From CAVVYV01 sp963818205 (lineage in GTDB: Bacteria; Actinomycetota; Thermoleophilia; Solirubrobacterales; 70-9), in NCBI GenBank assembly GCA_963818205.1, contig CAWFRG010000014.1, forward strand, positions 1 through 64,000: a DNA stretch of 64,000 nt, in the 5' to 3' direction. Under the pieces are notes generated by a model. That model saw only the letters and a list, made by a program, of their open reading frames with translations. It was not told the DNA's origin and ran no database searches. Position numbers and translations under genes: made by a program. How positions within the stretch are numbered: the stretch's first letter is position 1; every line of letters starts with the position of its first letter. Shown piece after piece: positions 25,770 to 34,250 of this stretch.

Positions 25770-26236
25770 CGCTCTGGGGCCGATTCCTCCGCCTCCGCCT
25801 CGGCCTCCGCCCCACGTGAAACGGGTGGCTCCTCATCCGATGAAACGGGTGGCTCCTTACGGAGTCCCCTCGCATCTGCGGAGTCCCCTCGCATCTCCGC
25901 CGCCGCGCGATCGGCCGCCTCCTCAGCTCGATCGGCAGCGGCCTTGGCCTCGGCCTCCTCGCCAAGGAGGACCCGCTTCAGCTGCTCGCTGACGAACTCG
26001 CCGCCGCGCTGAGCCCTCTCGAGCGGCTCGGTCAGCTTCACCAGTCGCGCCAGGAGGTCGTTCATGCGCTCGGCCTGCGCCAGCGCCTCGTCGGCCTGCC
26101 TCCGCATCACGTCCAGCTGCTCCTGGGAGACGTCCATCAGCTCGTTGGCCTGGCGGACGCTTCGCTCCATCGTCCGGGGGAAATCGAGCACCGCGTTGAG
26201 CATCGAGATCGGCCGGTTGATCAGTTCCCTGAGCAC
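25766..26236 (-). CDS. Coiled-coil protein, unknown function
   Basis: 156 residues. The first two thirds form an amphipathic helix/coiled coil (SVRQANELMDVSQEQLDVM, QADEALAQAERMNDLLARLV), somewhat like phasins or BAR-type helpers but not assignable. The C-terminal third is a low-complexity insert encoded by the dispersed repeat at 25816-25898 (MRGDSADARGLRKEPPVSSD). It heads the operon with the zinc-ribbon-like and kelch genes and is divergent from the ABC exporter. Confidence 0.65.
   Translation of the reverse strand: MLRELINRPISMLNAVLDFPRTMERSVRQANELMDVSQEQLDVMRRQADEALAQAERMNDLLARLVKLTEPLERAQRGGEFVSEQLKRVLLGEEAEAKAAADRAEEAADRAAAEMRGDSADARGLRKEPPVSSDEEPPVSRGAEAEAEAEESAPER
25816..25898 (-). 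repeat. Dispersed repeat inserted in a coding region (copy 1)
   Basis: RTGAAACGGGTGGCTCC occurs twice (25816-25832, 25840-25856), followed by GGAGTCCCCTCGCATCT twice (25861-25877, 25880-25896). A related unit lies at 41957-42005 in an unrelated gene. On the coding (minus) strand both start as ATGCGAGGGG and end near CACCCGWTTCAT. Confidence 0.7.
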
Positions 26237-26282
26237 GGAACCCAGCGTAATGGAGCGCGGACGCGCCTTTTACTTCACTTTG

Positions 26283-26288
26283 TATAGT
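26283..26288 (+). promoter_or_regulatory. -10 element with probable leaderless start
   Basis: TATAGT lies seven bases before the ATG at 26295, in an AT-rich patch (CTTTTACTTCACTTTG) that is unusual for this genome. Transcription would begin at or next to the start codon. No ribosome-binding site is seen, so the ABC exporter mRNA is probably leaderless. Confidence 0.5.
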
Positions 26289-26294
26289 CGAAGC

Positions 26295-28064
26295 ATGCGC
26301 ACTTTCAGGCGGCTGCTCGGTTTCCTGCGTCCATACCGGCGCAGCTTGATCATCTCGCTGGCGCTCGCCTGGCTTGCGATGGGAATGACCGTCCTGATCC
26401 CGCTGCTGGTGGGCGGAGCGGTCAACGCAATCGAATCCGGCAGTCGTGACGAGATCCTCCCGCTGACCCTGGCGCTGCTGGGGGCGGGATTGCTGCGGCT
26501 GGCGCTGACGGTCGGGCGGCGGCTGATCGCGGGCAAGGTCTCGCTCGCGGTTGAGTACGACCTCCGCCAGCGCTTCTACGAGCATCTGCAGCGGCTCGAG
26601 CTCGCCTTCTTCGACTCCCAGCAGACCGGCCAGCTGATGTCCCGGGCGACCGTCGATTTGCAGTCGATCCGCTTCTTCCTCGGCTACGGGCTGATCTGGG
26701 TGAGCCAGAGCGCGCTCACGATCCTGTTCGCCGCGGCGGTGATGATCGTGCTCGACCCGCTGCTGGCGCTGCTCGCGCTCGCCCCCGTCCCCTTCCTGGT
26801 CGCGATCGCGACCCGCTACAGCCGGCGCAACCGGCCCGCCGAGCAGGAGGTCCAGCAGCGGGTGGGCGAGCTCACCGCCGGGGCCGAGGAGAGCGTCTCG
26901 GGGATCCGGATCGTGAAGGCGTTCGCGCGCGAGGGGTACATGCGCGCCCGCTTCCGCCGCGCGGTCGACCGCGTGTTCGATCAGAGCATGGTCTCGACGC
27001 GGCTGCAGGCCTTCTACACGCCGCTGATGGGCTTCCTGCCGAACATCGGAGTGGCGGTGGTGCTGCTGGTCGGCGGCCGGCAGGTGATCAACGGCAACCT
27101 CAGCCTCGGCGACTTCGCCGCCTTCTACACCTACCTGCTGCTGCTCTCCGGCCCGGTGCGCTGGCTCGGGATGTCGCTGAGCATGGCTCAGCGAGCGGTC
27201 GCCTCGGGCAACAGGATGTTCGAGATCCTCGACCGCGAGCCGGAGATGACCAGCCCGCCGGGAGCGCCACCGCTGCCGCCGGGCGGCGGCCGAGTCTCGG
27301 TGCAGGGTGTGACCCTGCGCTACGACGGGGCCGAGCCGGCGCTGACGGACATCGACCTCGAAGTCGAGCCGGGGCGGACGGTGGCCCTGGTCGGCCCGAC
27401 GGCTTCGGGCAAGACCAGCCTGGTCGGGCTGCTGGCGCGGCTGTATGACCCCAGCGAGGGACGGGTGGTGATCGACGGCGCAGACATCCGCGAGGTCGAC
27501 CTCAGCTCGCTCCGCCACGAGATCGCCTTCGTTGCCGACGACAGCTTTCTCTTCTCCGACACGGTCGCCGCCAACATCGCGTACGCGAATCCGGAGGCGT
27601 CTCGCGAGGAGATCGAGGCCGCGGCGCGCCGCGCCCAGGCCCACGGCTTCATCACAGAGCTGCCGGACGGCTACGACACGCTGGTCGGTGAGCGCGGCCT
27701 GACCCTGTCGGGCGGGCAGCGACAGCGGGTCGCGATCGCGAGGGCGCTGCTCGCCGAGCCGCGGATCCTGATCCTTGACGACGCCACCTCATCGGTCGAC
27801 GCCCGCACCGAGGCCGAGATCAAGCGCGGGCTCCGCGAGGTGATGGAGGGCCGCACCACCTTCATCGTCGCCCACCGGCTCTCGACGATCTCGCTCGCCG
27901 ACGAGATCGTGGTCATCGACCGAGGCAGGATCGTCGACCGCGGCACCCACGAGGAGCTGCTCGAGCGCAGTCCGCTGTACGAGGAGATCGCCGAGAAGGG
28001 GCTGGAGGACTCGGTCTACCTGCAGCGCGATCTCGAAGAGCGCGAGGAGCTGGCGCGGCTGTGA
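26295..28064 (+). CDS. ABC exporter half-transporter with degenerate NBD
   Basis: 589 residues: six-helix exporter membrane domain (residues about 15-310) and a nucleotide-binding domain. Walker A is GPTASGKTS (near 367), signature LSGGQRQRVAIARALL, Walker B LILDDATSSVD: the catalytic Glu is Asp. In heterodimeric exporters such as TM287/288 or BmrCD one partner carries exactly this change. The adjacent gene supplies the other half. The frame stays open upstream of 26295 but that part is antisense to the coiled-coil gene. Substrate unknown (drug or lipid export is usual). Confidence 0.9.
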   Translation: MRTFRRLLGFLRPYRRSLIISLALAWLAMGMTVLIPLLVGGAVNAIESGSRDEILPLTLALLGAGLLRLALTVGRRLIAGKVSLAVEYDLRQRFYEHLQRLELAFFDSQQTGQLMSRATVDLQSIRFFLGYGLIWVSQSALTILFAAAVMIVLDPLLALLALAPVPFLVAIATRYSRRNRPAEQEVQQRVGELTAGAEESVSGIRIVKAFAREGYMRARFRRAVDRVFDQSMVSTRLQAFYTPLMGFLPNIGVAVVLLVGGRQVINGNLSLGDFAAFYTYLLLLSGPVRWLGMSLSMAQRAVASGNRMFEILDREPEMTSPPGAPPLPPGGGRVSVQGVTLRYDGAEPALTDIDLEVEPGRTVALVGPTASGKTSLVGLLARLYDPSEGRVVIDGADIREVDLSSLRHEIAFVADDSFLFSDTVAANIAYANPEASREEIEAAARRAQAHGFITELPDGYDTLVGERGLTLSGGQRQRVAIARALLAEPRILILDDATSSVDARTEAEIKRGLREVMEGRTTFIVAHRLSTISLADEIVVIDRGRIVDRGTHEELLERSPLYEEIAEKGLEDSVYLQRDLEEREELARL

Positions 28065-30050
28065 GCGCGGAGAGGAGAAAGGAAGCTGCGCGAGCAGGAG
28101 CAGCGCGAGGAGGAGCGAGCGGTCGAGGTCGCCGAACGCGAGGAGGGCACCTACGAGCACGAGGACAACCGGCTGCGCGGGGTGATCCTGTTGCTGGGCT
28201 CGCTGTGGCGGCTGATCCGCGGCGAGGATCAGCGCGGGCGCAAGGTGCGCTGGCTGCTCAACCTCCTGCGCCCGTACCGGAAGCAGCTGGTGCTGATGTT
28301 CGGGGCGCTGCTGGTGGCGACCGCCGCGACGCTGGCTCCGCCGGCCCTGGCGGGATTGGCGACAGCGGAGGTCGCCTCCAATGACGCCTCATTCGACCGG
28401 CTGGGCCTGATCGTCGCAGGCTTTCTCGGCACCGGCCTGTTGCTGTGGGGATCGAGCTACGTGCAGACCTACCTGGTCGGCTGGGTCGGCCAGCGCGCGC
28501 TTCAGGACCTGAGGCTGCGGATCTTCAACCACCTGCAGGAGATGTCGATCGGCTTCTTCACTCGCAACCGGCCCGGGGTGCTGATCTCGCGGATCACCAA
28601 CGACGTCGACGCCCTCGACCAGCTGATCAGCACGGGCGTGGTGACCCTGTTCCAGAGCACGCTCACCCTGCTCGGCGTCGTGATCATCATGCTGTTCCTT
28701 GACGTGGGGCTGGCGCTGGTCGTCTTCCTCACCTTCCCGCTGCTGGCGATCGCCAGCATCGTCTTCCGGATCGTCGCCACGAGCGCCTACCGGATCACCC
28801 GCGAGCGGATCGCCGAGGTGACCGCGTATCTGCAGGAGAGCCTGAGCGGGATTCGCGTCGTCCGGACCTTCTCCCAGGAGGAGCGCCATGTGGCGCGGAT
28901 GGGCGAGCTCAACGAGCTCAACCGGCAGGCGAACATGAAGACGGTCTATCTGAACGCCTCCTACTTCCCGGCGGTCGAGCTGCTCTCGGCGATCGGCACC
29001 GCCGTGATCCTGCTCTACGGCGGCTATCAGGCGCTCGATCTGGCCGGTGACGCGCGCGCGGAGCAGATCGGTGTCCTGGTCGCCTTCGTCGGGTACCTGG
29101 CGACCTTCTTCGACCCGATTCAGCAGCTCTCGCAGCTGTACACGACCTACCAGCAGGGAATGGCGGCGCTCGACAAGATCTTCGATCTGCTCGACACCAG
29201 GCCCGACATGACCGACAAGGAGGGCGCGCTCGACCCCCGGCCGCTGCGCGGGGAGATCGAGATGGATCACGTCTGGTTCTCCTACGGCCTCGACAAGACG
29301 GCCGGGCTGCGTCGCTCGAGCGGAAGGATCGAGCGGAGCGATGAGGAGCAGCGCTCGGAGGACTGGGCGCTGCGCGACGTCTCGATCCATGTGCCCGCCG
29401 GCGAGACGCTGGCGCTGGTCGGGGAGACCGGGGCCGGCAAGTCGACCTTCGCGAAGCTGGTCTCGCGCTTCTACGACCCGCAGCGGGGGCGGGTGCTGGT
29501 GGATGGGCACGACCTGCGCGACCTGCGCTCCGGCTGCCTGCGCAGCCAGCTGGGGATCGTCCCCCAGGAGGGGTTCCTGTTCAGCGGCAGCGTCAGGGAG
29601 AACATTGCCTTCGGCCGCCCGGACGCGGCGCCGGAGGAGATCGAGGCGGCGGCGGAGTCGATCGGGGCCGGGGACTTCATTCGCCGGCTGCCGGAGGGCT
29701 TTGAAACCGAGGTGGGTGAGCGGGGCGTGGCGCTCTCGGCGGGCCAGCGGCAGCTGATCGCCTTCGCCCGGGCACTGCTGGCGGAGCCGCGGATCCTGAT
29801 CCTCGACGAGGCGACCTCGAACGTGGACGTGCGAACCGAGCGGACGATCGAGCGGGGCCTGGAGACGCTGCTCGCGGGGCGAACCGCGATCGTGATCGCC
29901 CACCGGCTCTCGACGATCCGCGGCGCCGACCGAATCGCGGTGCTCGAGCACGGCGAGATCGTCGAGAGCGGCACCCACGATGAATTGATCGCGGCCGGCG
30001 GCCGCTACGCGCTGCTCTACGGGACCTGGGCCGAGCTGGCTGCCGCTTAG
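28061..30050 (+). CDS. ABC exporter half-transporter, catalytic partner
   Basis: Six-helix membrane domain plus NBD with Walker A GETGAGKST, signature LSAGQRQLIAFARALL and Walker B LILDEATSNVD with the catalytic Glu. The signature deviates (LSAGQ for LSGGQ), as expected opposite a degenerate site. An internal GTG (28182) would begin inside the conserved N-terminus; the natural start is GTG 28061, overlapping the upstream stop, with one surplus base near 28082 restoring KLREQEQREEERAVEVAER. An insert of about 25 residues (GLRRSSGRIERSDEEQRSED) sits before the Walker A strand. Confidence 0.88.
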
Positions 30051-30062
30051 GGCCCGCGGCCC

Positions 30063-30079
30063 CCGCACATAGCGTGCGG
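30063..30079. terminator. Weak hairpin between convergent genes
   Basis: CCGCAC, a five-base loop and GTGCGG lie between the ABC exporter end and the convergent lipoprotein end. It lacks a T-run; a bidirectional terminator role is only a guess. Confidence 0.35.
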
Positions 30080-30106
30080 CAGGTCCCTGCACGGTAGCGG
30101 CCCGAC

Positions 30107-30802
30107 TTATCCGGGCCCGATACCACCGCTGCCGCCGGTACCGCCGGTCCCGCCACCGCCCGTGTCACCGGTGCCGCCGCCGGTGTCGCCGGTGCCGCCG
30201 CCGGTGTCGCCGGTGCCGCCGCTGTCGGTGCTCGGCGCCGGGGTGGACGGGGCGGCCGGGGCGACCGAGGTCCCCGAGTCGGAGGCGCTCGGCGCGCTGG
30301 TGCTGGGGCTGGAGGAGCTGATCTCCTGTCCGCATTGCTGGAAGCCGTAGGCCTGGGCGGCGGCCGCAGCCTGGTCCTTGGCGGTCTGGAGCTCGGTCTC
30401 GAACTCGGCAGTGTCCTCGCCACGGTCGCTGGCCAGGGCGATCTTCTGGCCCGCCTGGACCTGGGCTTGGAGCGCGGTCGTGAATTCGTCGAGGGTGGCA
30501 CGGTCCTCCTCGGGCGGACCGAGCTCCTTCAGCTGGTCGACCAGGCCGCTCCGGAGATCGGCGATCTGGTCAGCCTCGGTGAGGCCCTGGCCGGAGGCGG
30601 CGAACTGGGAGATCGCGGTGTTGACCTCCTCGCAGGCGGTGTCGGCGTCGGTGATGAAGTCGGCCTTGGAGAGCGATGAGGCGGTGGTCTCGGTCGGGAT
30701 GTTGATCGACACCTCGGGAGAGCTGTCGCCTCCGCAGGCCGAGAGCACGATGCCCGCGCCCAGAACCAGCGCGGGCACGAGAGTGAGCCGCAAACGCCTC
30801 AT
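30107..30802 (-). CDS. Lipoprotein with helical domain and Gly/Thr repeat tail
   Basis: About 231 residues. Signal peptide and lipobox LSACGG; a helical middle part with two cysteines (ADTACEEVNTAISQFAASGQ ... QAYGFQQCGQEI) like a common actinobacterial extracellular family without a name; then Ser/Pro/Thr and GTGDTGG repeats. ATG 30802 (MRRLRLTL) is preferred over an upstream TTG since the basic n-region starts there. Function unknown. Confidence 0.7.
   Translation of the reverse strand: MRRLRLTLVPALVLGAGIVLSACGGDSSPEVSINIPTETTASSLSKADFITDADTACEEVNTAISQFAASGQGLTEADQIADLRSGLVDQLKELGPPEEDRATLDEFTTALQAQVQAGQKIALASDRGEDTAEFETELQTAKDQAAAAAQAYGFQQCGQEISSSSPSTSAPSASDSGTSVAPAAPSTPAPSTDSGGTGDTGGGTGDTGGGTGDTGGGGTGGTGGSGGIGPG
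30161..30223. repeat. Three 21-bp tandem repeats
   Basis: GGTGTCGCCGGTGCCGCCGCC and near-identical copies encode the GTGDTGG heptapeptide repeats at the end of the lipoprotein. In-frame units can vary in number without breaking the gene. Confidence 0.8.
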
Positions 30803-30874
30803 ACGAACCGGGGGCAAGGTAGCAGGGATTTACGACGCCCCCAGGCGCCCGCCGCCCCCCACGCCGGTCCGGCC

Positions 30875-31675
30875 CTAGCCAACCTCCTCCTCGTCCGATT
30901 CAGCCACCCGCGGGACCAGCTTCAGGTGCCGCTCGGGCTTCCTGTTGCCATTCCGGCCACCGTAGGTGTCGGTCTGCGAGTGGCAGTTGGCACACAGGAA
31001 CTCGAATGTTCCCAAGTCGGTTGTCTGTCCCATCGCCGTTCTTGTGGTGCAGCTGCATGTTGAGCGCGGCTTGCCCCGCCAGGTCCGACGATCCCGCAGC
31101 GCTCGCATCGCTTTTCCTTCAGCCCGGCCGCTAATAGCCGCCCTTTCAGGTGAGTCCCGGCTTGTCCGCCGCCCCTCGACCAGCAGCTCTCTCGAGTGGG
31201 ATCAGATGCGAACGAGGACTGGATCCGCTCCTGCTGCGACCGCCTTACTCCAGGTCGCTTGTCGAGAACCCAAAATGCCTGCAGCACTCATCGCCCGCAT
31301 ACCGTCGTCGTGGGCCCGCTGGACTTCTCCCACTCGTATCGCGGCGCGAATGCAGTCATGAACCGGCATGCCGAAGCGCCGCGCGTGGTAGCTGACTGTC
31401 GCCTTTGACATCCCAAGCTCGGCGGCGACCATCTGCCTGCGTGTAGCCCTCGTCGGAAGAGCCGGTCGATCAGCGCGCGTTTCTCGGAGGCGCAGCATCG
31501 GCGGGAATCCAGGCTCCGGGTACGAAGGCCCTCCTTGACTGCCCGCTGCCCACGCTCCGGCCGAGATCCCGAACGCGCTCGGCACGCTTCGGCGAACCGA
31601 GGCACCCTGCCGTCGTAGTACGCCCGACCGCTACGGCCGATCCACAGTCCGATGCCTTCCCGTCAGCGAACATAT
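30875..31675 (-). CDS. HTH-HNH endonuclease (frame broken by several indels)
   Basis: Pieces in three minus-strand frames make one protein. An N-terminal part has KRALIDRLF and the helix-turn-helix VAAELGMSKATVSYHARRFG. A middle part has THLKGRLLAAGLKEKRCERCG (one zinc knuckle). The HNH core follows: MQLHHKNGDG, then EFLCANCHSQTDTYGGRN. At 31030 ATTCGAGTT for ATTGAGTT is one surplus C, and similar events explain other breaks. Such proteins occur as stand-alone nucleases with mobile or regulatory roles. A LexA-like palindrome lies at the presumed 5' end and a tRNA-Gln-like sequence just beyond. The true start cannot be fixed. Confidence 0.65.
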
Positions 31676-31680
31676 GTTCG
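31667..31680. promoter_or_regulatory. LexA (SOS) box-like palindrome
   Basis: CGAACATATGTTCG is a perfect match to the Gram-positive LexA/DinR consensus CGAACRNRYGTTCG, inside the 16-bp perfect palindrome 31666-31681. It lies at the 5' end of the HNH gene. Confidence 0.7.
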
Positions 31681-31748
31681 CATCGTGCTCGGACGGAAAG
31701 CCGCTGCAAGCGAAGAGAAAGTCCGCCATAGCGGGCCTCAATTCTAAC

Positions 31749-31821
31749 TGCGGCGCCAGGGACTCGAACCCCGAATTTCCAGTTCCAGAGGCTGGCGTGT
31801 TGCCGATTACACCCCCAGGTC
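31749..31821 (-). tRNA. tRNA-Gln(CTG)-like, acceptor stem mismatched
   Basis: 73 bases on the minus strand. The D-arm GTGTAATCGGCAACAC is the typical tRNA-Gln form; the anticodon loop CTCTGGA gives CTG; T-arm CGGGG/TTCGAGT/CCCTG. The anticodon stem CCAGC/ACTGG has one C-A mismatch next to the loop. The acceptor strands GACCTGG (5') and GCGCCGC (3') do not pair beyond the first base. Either the 5' or 3' end has been replaced or the sequence is faulty. Confidence 0.55.
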
Positions 31822-31854
31822 GGCCGACCACGATAGCGGCGCGTCCGAAGAGCA

Positions 31855-33090
31855 CTAGCTTGAGGTGAGCTCAGCGAGGTCGCTGTCGGGGTCGCCGAGC
31901 AGCGCCTTTGCCTCCTCCGAACCGACGTCGACGCCCTCCGCCAGCAGGGTCCGCGCGTGAGCCAGGTCCTCCGAGCGCTCGACGGTGAGCGCCCCGGCCA
32001 CCTTCCCGTCCTTGAGGTAGAAGACCGCGAACTCGCCGGCATCGGGGTCGCCGCGCCAGACCAGCTCGTCCCACTCGGTCGCCGGCCCCACGTACTCCAG
32101 CCCCGTCCAATCGGCGAGGTCGCTGAAGAAGTAGGGCACCACCTCGTACGGCACCGACTCGCCCATCAGCCCCCGGGCGGCGTGCATTCCCTGCTGCATC
32201 GCCACATCCCAGTGCTCCACCCGGATCCGCCTCCCGTGCACGACGCTGTCATACGAGCAGACGTCCCCCGCCGCGTAGATCCCCTCCACCGACGTCTGCA
32301 GAGTCGCATCGCAGACGATCCCATCGTCGACCTCCAGCCCGGCCCGCTTCGCCAGGATCACGTCCGGCTTCACCCCCGCTCCCACCACCACGCAATCCCC
32401 CTCGACCACCTTGCCGCTCCCGGTCACCACCGCATTCACGTTCCCCTCGCCCTCGAACGCCTCCAGCGTCTCGCCGCCGAGGATCACCACCCCCTTCGAC
32501 TCGAGAAGCTCATGGAACCACCGTCCGACCTCCTCGCCGAAGGTCCTCGACAGCACCACATCCTCCATCGTCACGATCGCGCATTCGGTCCCCTTCGCGG
32601 TCAGCGAGGCCGCCACCTCGCAGCCGATGTAGCTGCCCCCGATCAGCACCACTCGCTCCGCCCCCTCGGCCGCCTCTCTGATCCGATCCGAATTGCCGAA
32701 CGCCCGCAGGTAGTGGATCCCCTCCTGCCCCGCGCCCTCCACCCGCAGGATGTTGACGTTGGCCCCGGTGGCGATCAGCGCCTTCTCGAACGCGATCTCA
32801 TCTCCCCCCTGCAGCTTCGCCGTCCGCGCCTCCAGATCCAGCCCCATCACGTTCGTCCCGGTGCGCAGCTCCACACCGTTCTCCTCATACCACTCCGGCG
32901 GATTGACATAGGCGTCCTCACGCGTCGACTCTCCCCGCAGGTACTCCTTGGAGAGGGGTGGGCGCTCATACGGCGGCTCGGGCTCGCGGCCGACCAGCAC
33001 GATCGAGCCATCGGCCCCCCGCTTGCGCAGCTCGGCAGCGCAGTGGCCGGAGCCGAACCCGCCGATCAGAAGGAACTCAGCCTTTGGCAC
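31855..33090 (-). CDS. FAD-dependent NAD(P)H oxidoreductase (ferredoxin-reductase/AIF type)
   Basis: 411 residues. The FAD-binding N-terminus FLLIGGFGSGHCAAELRKRG departs a little from GGGxxG but keeps the fold, followed by PPYERPPLSKEYLRGE, ALIATGA, an NAD(P)H motif VVLIGGSYIGCEVAASL and the second FAD motif GIYAAGDVCSYD. The C-terminal reductase domain is present. It passes electrons from NAD(P)H to a ferredoxin or oxygenase partner, none of which is nearby. It overlaps the RCK gene by 14 bases. Confidence 0.85.
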   Translation of the reverse strand: MPKAEFLLIGGFGSGHCAAELRKRGADGSIVLVGREPEPPYERPPLSKEYLRGESTREDAYVNPPEWYEENGVELRTGTNVMGLDLEARTAKLQGGDEIAFEKALIATGANVNILRVEGAGQEGIHYLRAFGNSDRIREAAEGAERVVLIGGSYIGCEVAASLTAKGTECAIVTMEDVVLSRTFGEEVGRWFHELLESKGVVILGGETLEAFEGEGNVNAVVTGSGKVVEGDCVVVGAGVKPDVILAKRAGLEVDDGIVCDATLQTSVEGIYAAGDVCSYDSVVHGRRIRVEHWDVAMQQGMHAARGLMGESVPYEVVPYFFSDLADWTGLEYVGPATEWDELVWRGDPDAGEFAVFYLKDGKVAGALTVERSEDLAHARTLLAEGVDVGSEEAKALLGDPDSDLAELTSS

Positions 33091-33772
33091 CGGCGCCGTC
33101 CGAGCCGAAGAAGCTCTTCAGCTCCTCCTCCAGCCCGGGGTCGAGCACGGCCAGGACCTCATCCCCCGCCTCGAGAACCGTCTCCGGGCCCGGCACAAAG
33201 CCCTCGCCCTTGCGGAGGACCGAGATCAGGAGGCTGCCCTCGGGCATGTTCAGGTCCCCGACCATCTGCCCCGCCACCCTGCTGTCCTCGCCGAGCTCCA
33301 TCTCGATGATCTCCAGCCGCTCCTCGGGCAGATCGAGCAGGTGGACGAGCCCGTACTCCGGGACCTCGTGCTCGATCAGGCGAAGGATCAGGTCGGTCGC
33401 CGATACATAGGGCTTGATATTGAGGAGCTCGAAGTGCTCGCGGTTCCGCGGATTGTTGACCCTGGCGATGATCTGCTCGACGAGGTACTTCTCCCTCGCC
33501 ACCTGGCAGATCAGTATGTTGTCCTCGTCGTCGCCGGTCACCGCGATCACGATGTCCGCGCGCGAGATCCCGGCGCGCTCGAGCACCCAGAGCTCCGAAG
33601 CATCCCCGTACAGAACGTTGTGCTCGAGCTCCTGCTCCACCGTCAGGTAGCGGTTGCGCTGGTTCTCGATCAGGGTGATCTCGTTCCCCTTGTCGAGCAG
33701 CTCCCGCGCCAGGTTCCAGCCGACCTTGCCGGCGCCGATGATGATGATGTACTTGCCCTTGCCCTCAGCCAT
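33077..33772 (-). CDS. RCK/TrkA protein with TrkA-N and TrkA-C domains
   Basis: 231 residues. The NAD-binding Rossmann motif IIIIGAGKVGWNLARELL, DASELWVLERAGI and TGDDEDNILICQVA define TrkA-N. From about residue 145 a TrkA-C (RCK-C) domain follows (GLVHLLDLPEERLEIIEMEL), a site that binds regulatory ligands such as c-di-AMP in some families. These are cytoplasmic gating subunits of K+ uptake systems. It overlaps a second, shorter TrkA protein upstream, but no TrkH/KtrB pore is present. Confidence 0.88.
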   Translation of the reverse strand: MAEGKGKYIIIIGAGKVGWNLARELLDKGNEITLIENQRNRYLTVEQELEHNVLYGDASELWVLERAGISRADIVIAVTGDDEDNILICQVAREKYLVEQIIARVNNPRNREHFELLNIKPYVSATDLILRLIEHEVPEYGLVHLLDLPEERLEIIEMELGEDSRVAGQMVGDLNMPEGSLLISVLRKGEGFVPGPETVLEAGDEVLAVLDPGLEEELKSFFGSDGAGAKG

Positions 33773-34226
33773 CGGCCGCTCCGCCGCTGCCGGACGCCGC
33801 CCCGGCGGCCTGGTGGACCCGCTCCTCGAGCATCTCGATCGCCACCTTGGTCGGACACACCGTGTCCACCCCCTGCTCCTCGTACCACTGGGCGCGCAGC
33901 GGATCGAGGATCCGCGCGATCACCGTTGGCACGTTGAAGCGCCGCTTGGCGATCTGAGCGATGACGATGTTTGTGTTGTCGCCGTCGGTGGAAGCGATGA
34001 AGGCATCGGCGTGCTCGATCCCCGCGGCCCGCAGCGCATCGACCTCGAGCGCGGTGCCGACCGTGAAGTGGCCTCCCGAGTCCTCCCAAGAACCCTCGAG
34101 GTTGAGCTCGAGGCGGGCGTGCGCCTCGGGATCCTCGTCGAGGCAGGAGACCTCGTTTCCCTCACTGAGCATTGTGCGGGCAACCGACGATCCGACACGG
34201 CCGCAACCGCAGATCAAGATGAACAT
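33765..34226 (-). CDS. RCK/TrkA protein, TrkA-N domain only
   Basis: 153 residues. FILICGCGRVGSSVARTMLS is the nucleotide-binding loop, with CLDEDPEAHARL and FIASTDGDNTNIVIAQIAKR. It lacks TrkA-C and ends in a Gly/Ala tail. The order CeoB/CeoC-like pair followed by carriers is known from actinobacterial K+ systems. It overlaps the two-domain RCK gene by eight bases. Confidence 0.85.
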   Translation of the reverse strand: MFILICGCGRVGSSVARTMLSEGNEVSCLDEDPEAHARLELNLEGSWEDSGGHFTVGTALEVDALRAAGIEHADAFIASTDGDNTNIVIAQIAKRRFNVPTVIARILDPLRAQWYEEQGVDTVCPTKVAIEMLEERVHQAAGAASGSGGAADG

Positions 34227-34250
34227 CTCGCCCGGATCTTAGATACAGCT

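Noticed and set aside
30161..30223. CRISPR array
   Set aside because: The repeats are directly tandem without spacers and encode a Gly/Thr protein tail.
31957..33309. 450-residue plus-strand frame
   Set aside because: Antisense shadow of the FAD oxidoreductase and RCK genes, His/Pro/Arg-rich without domains.
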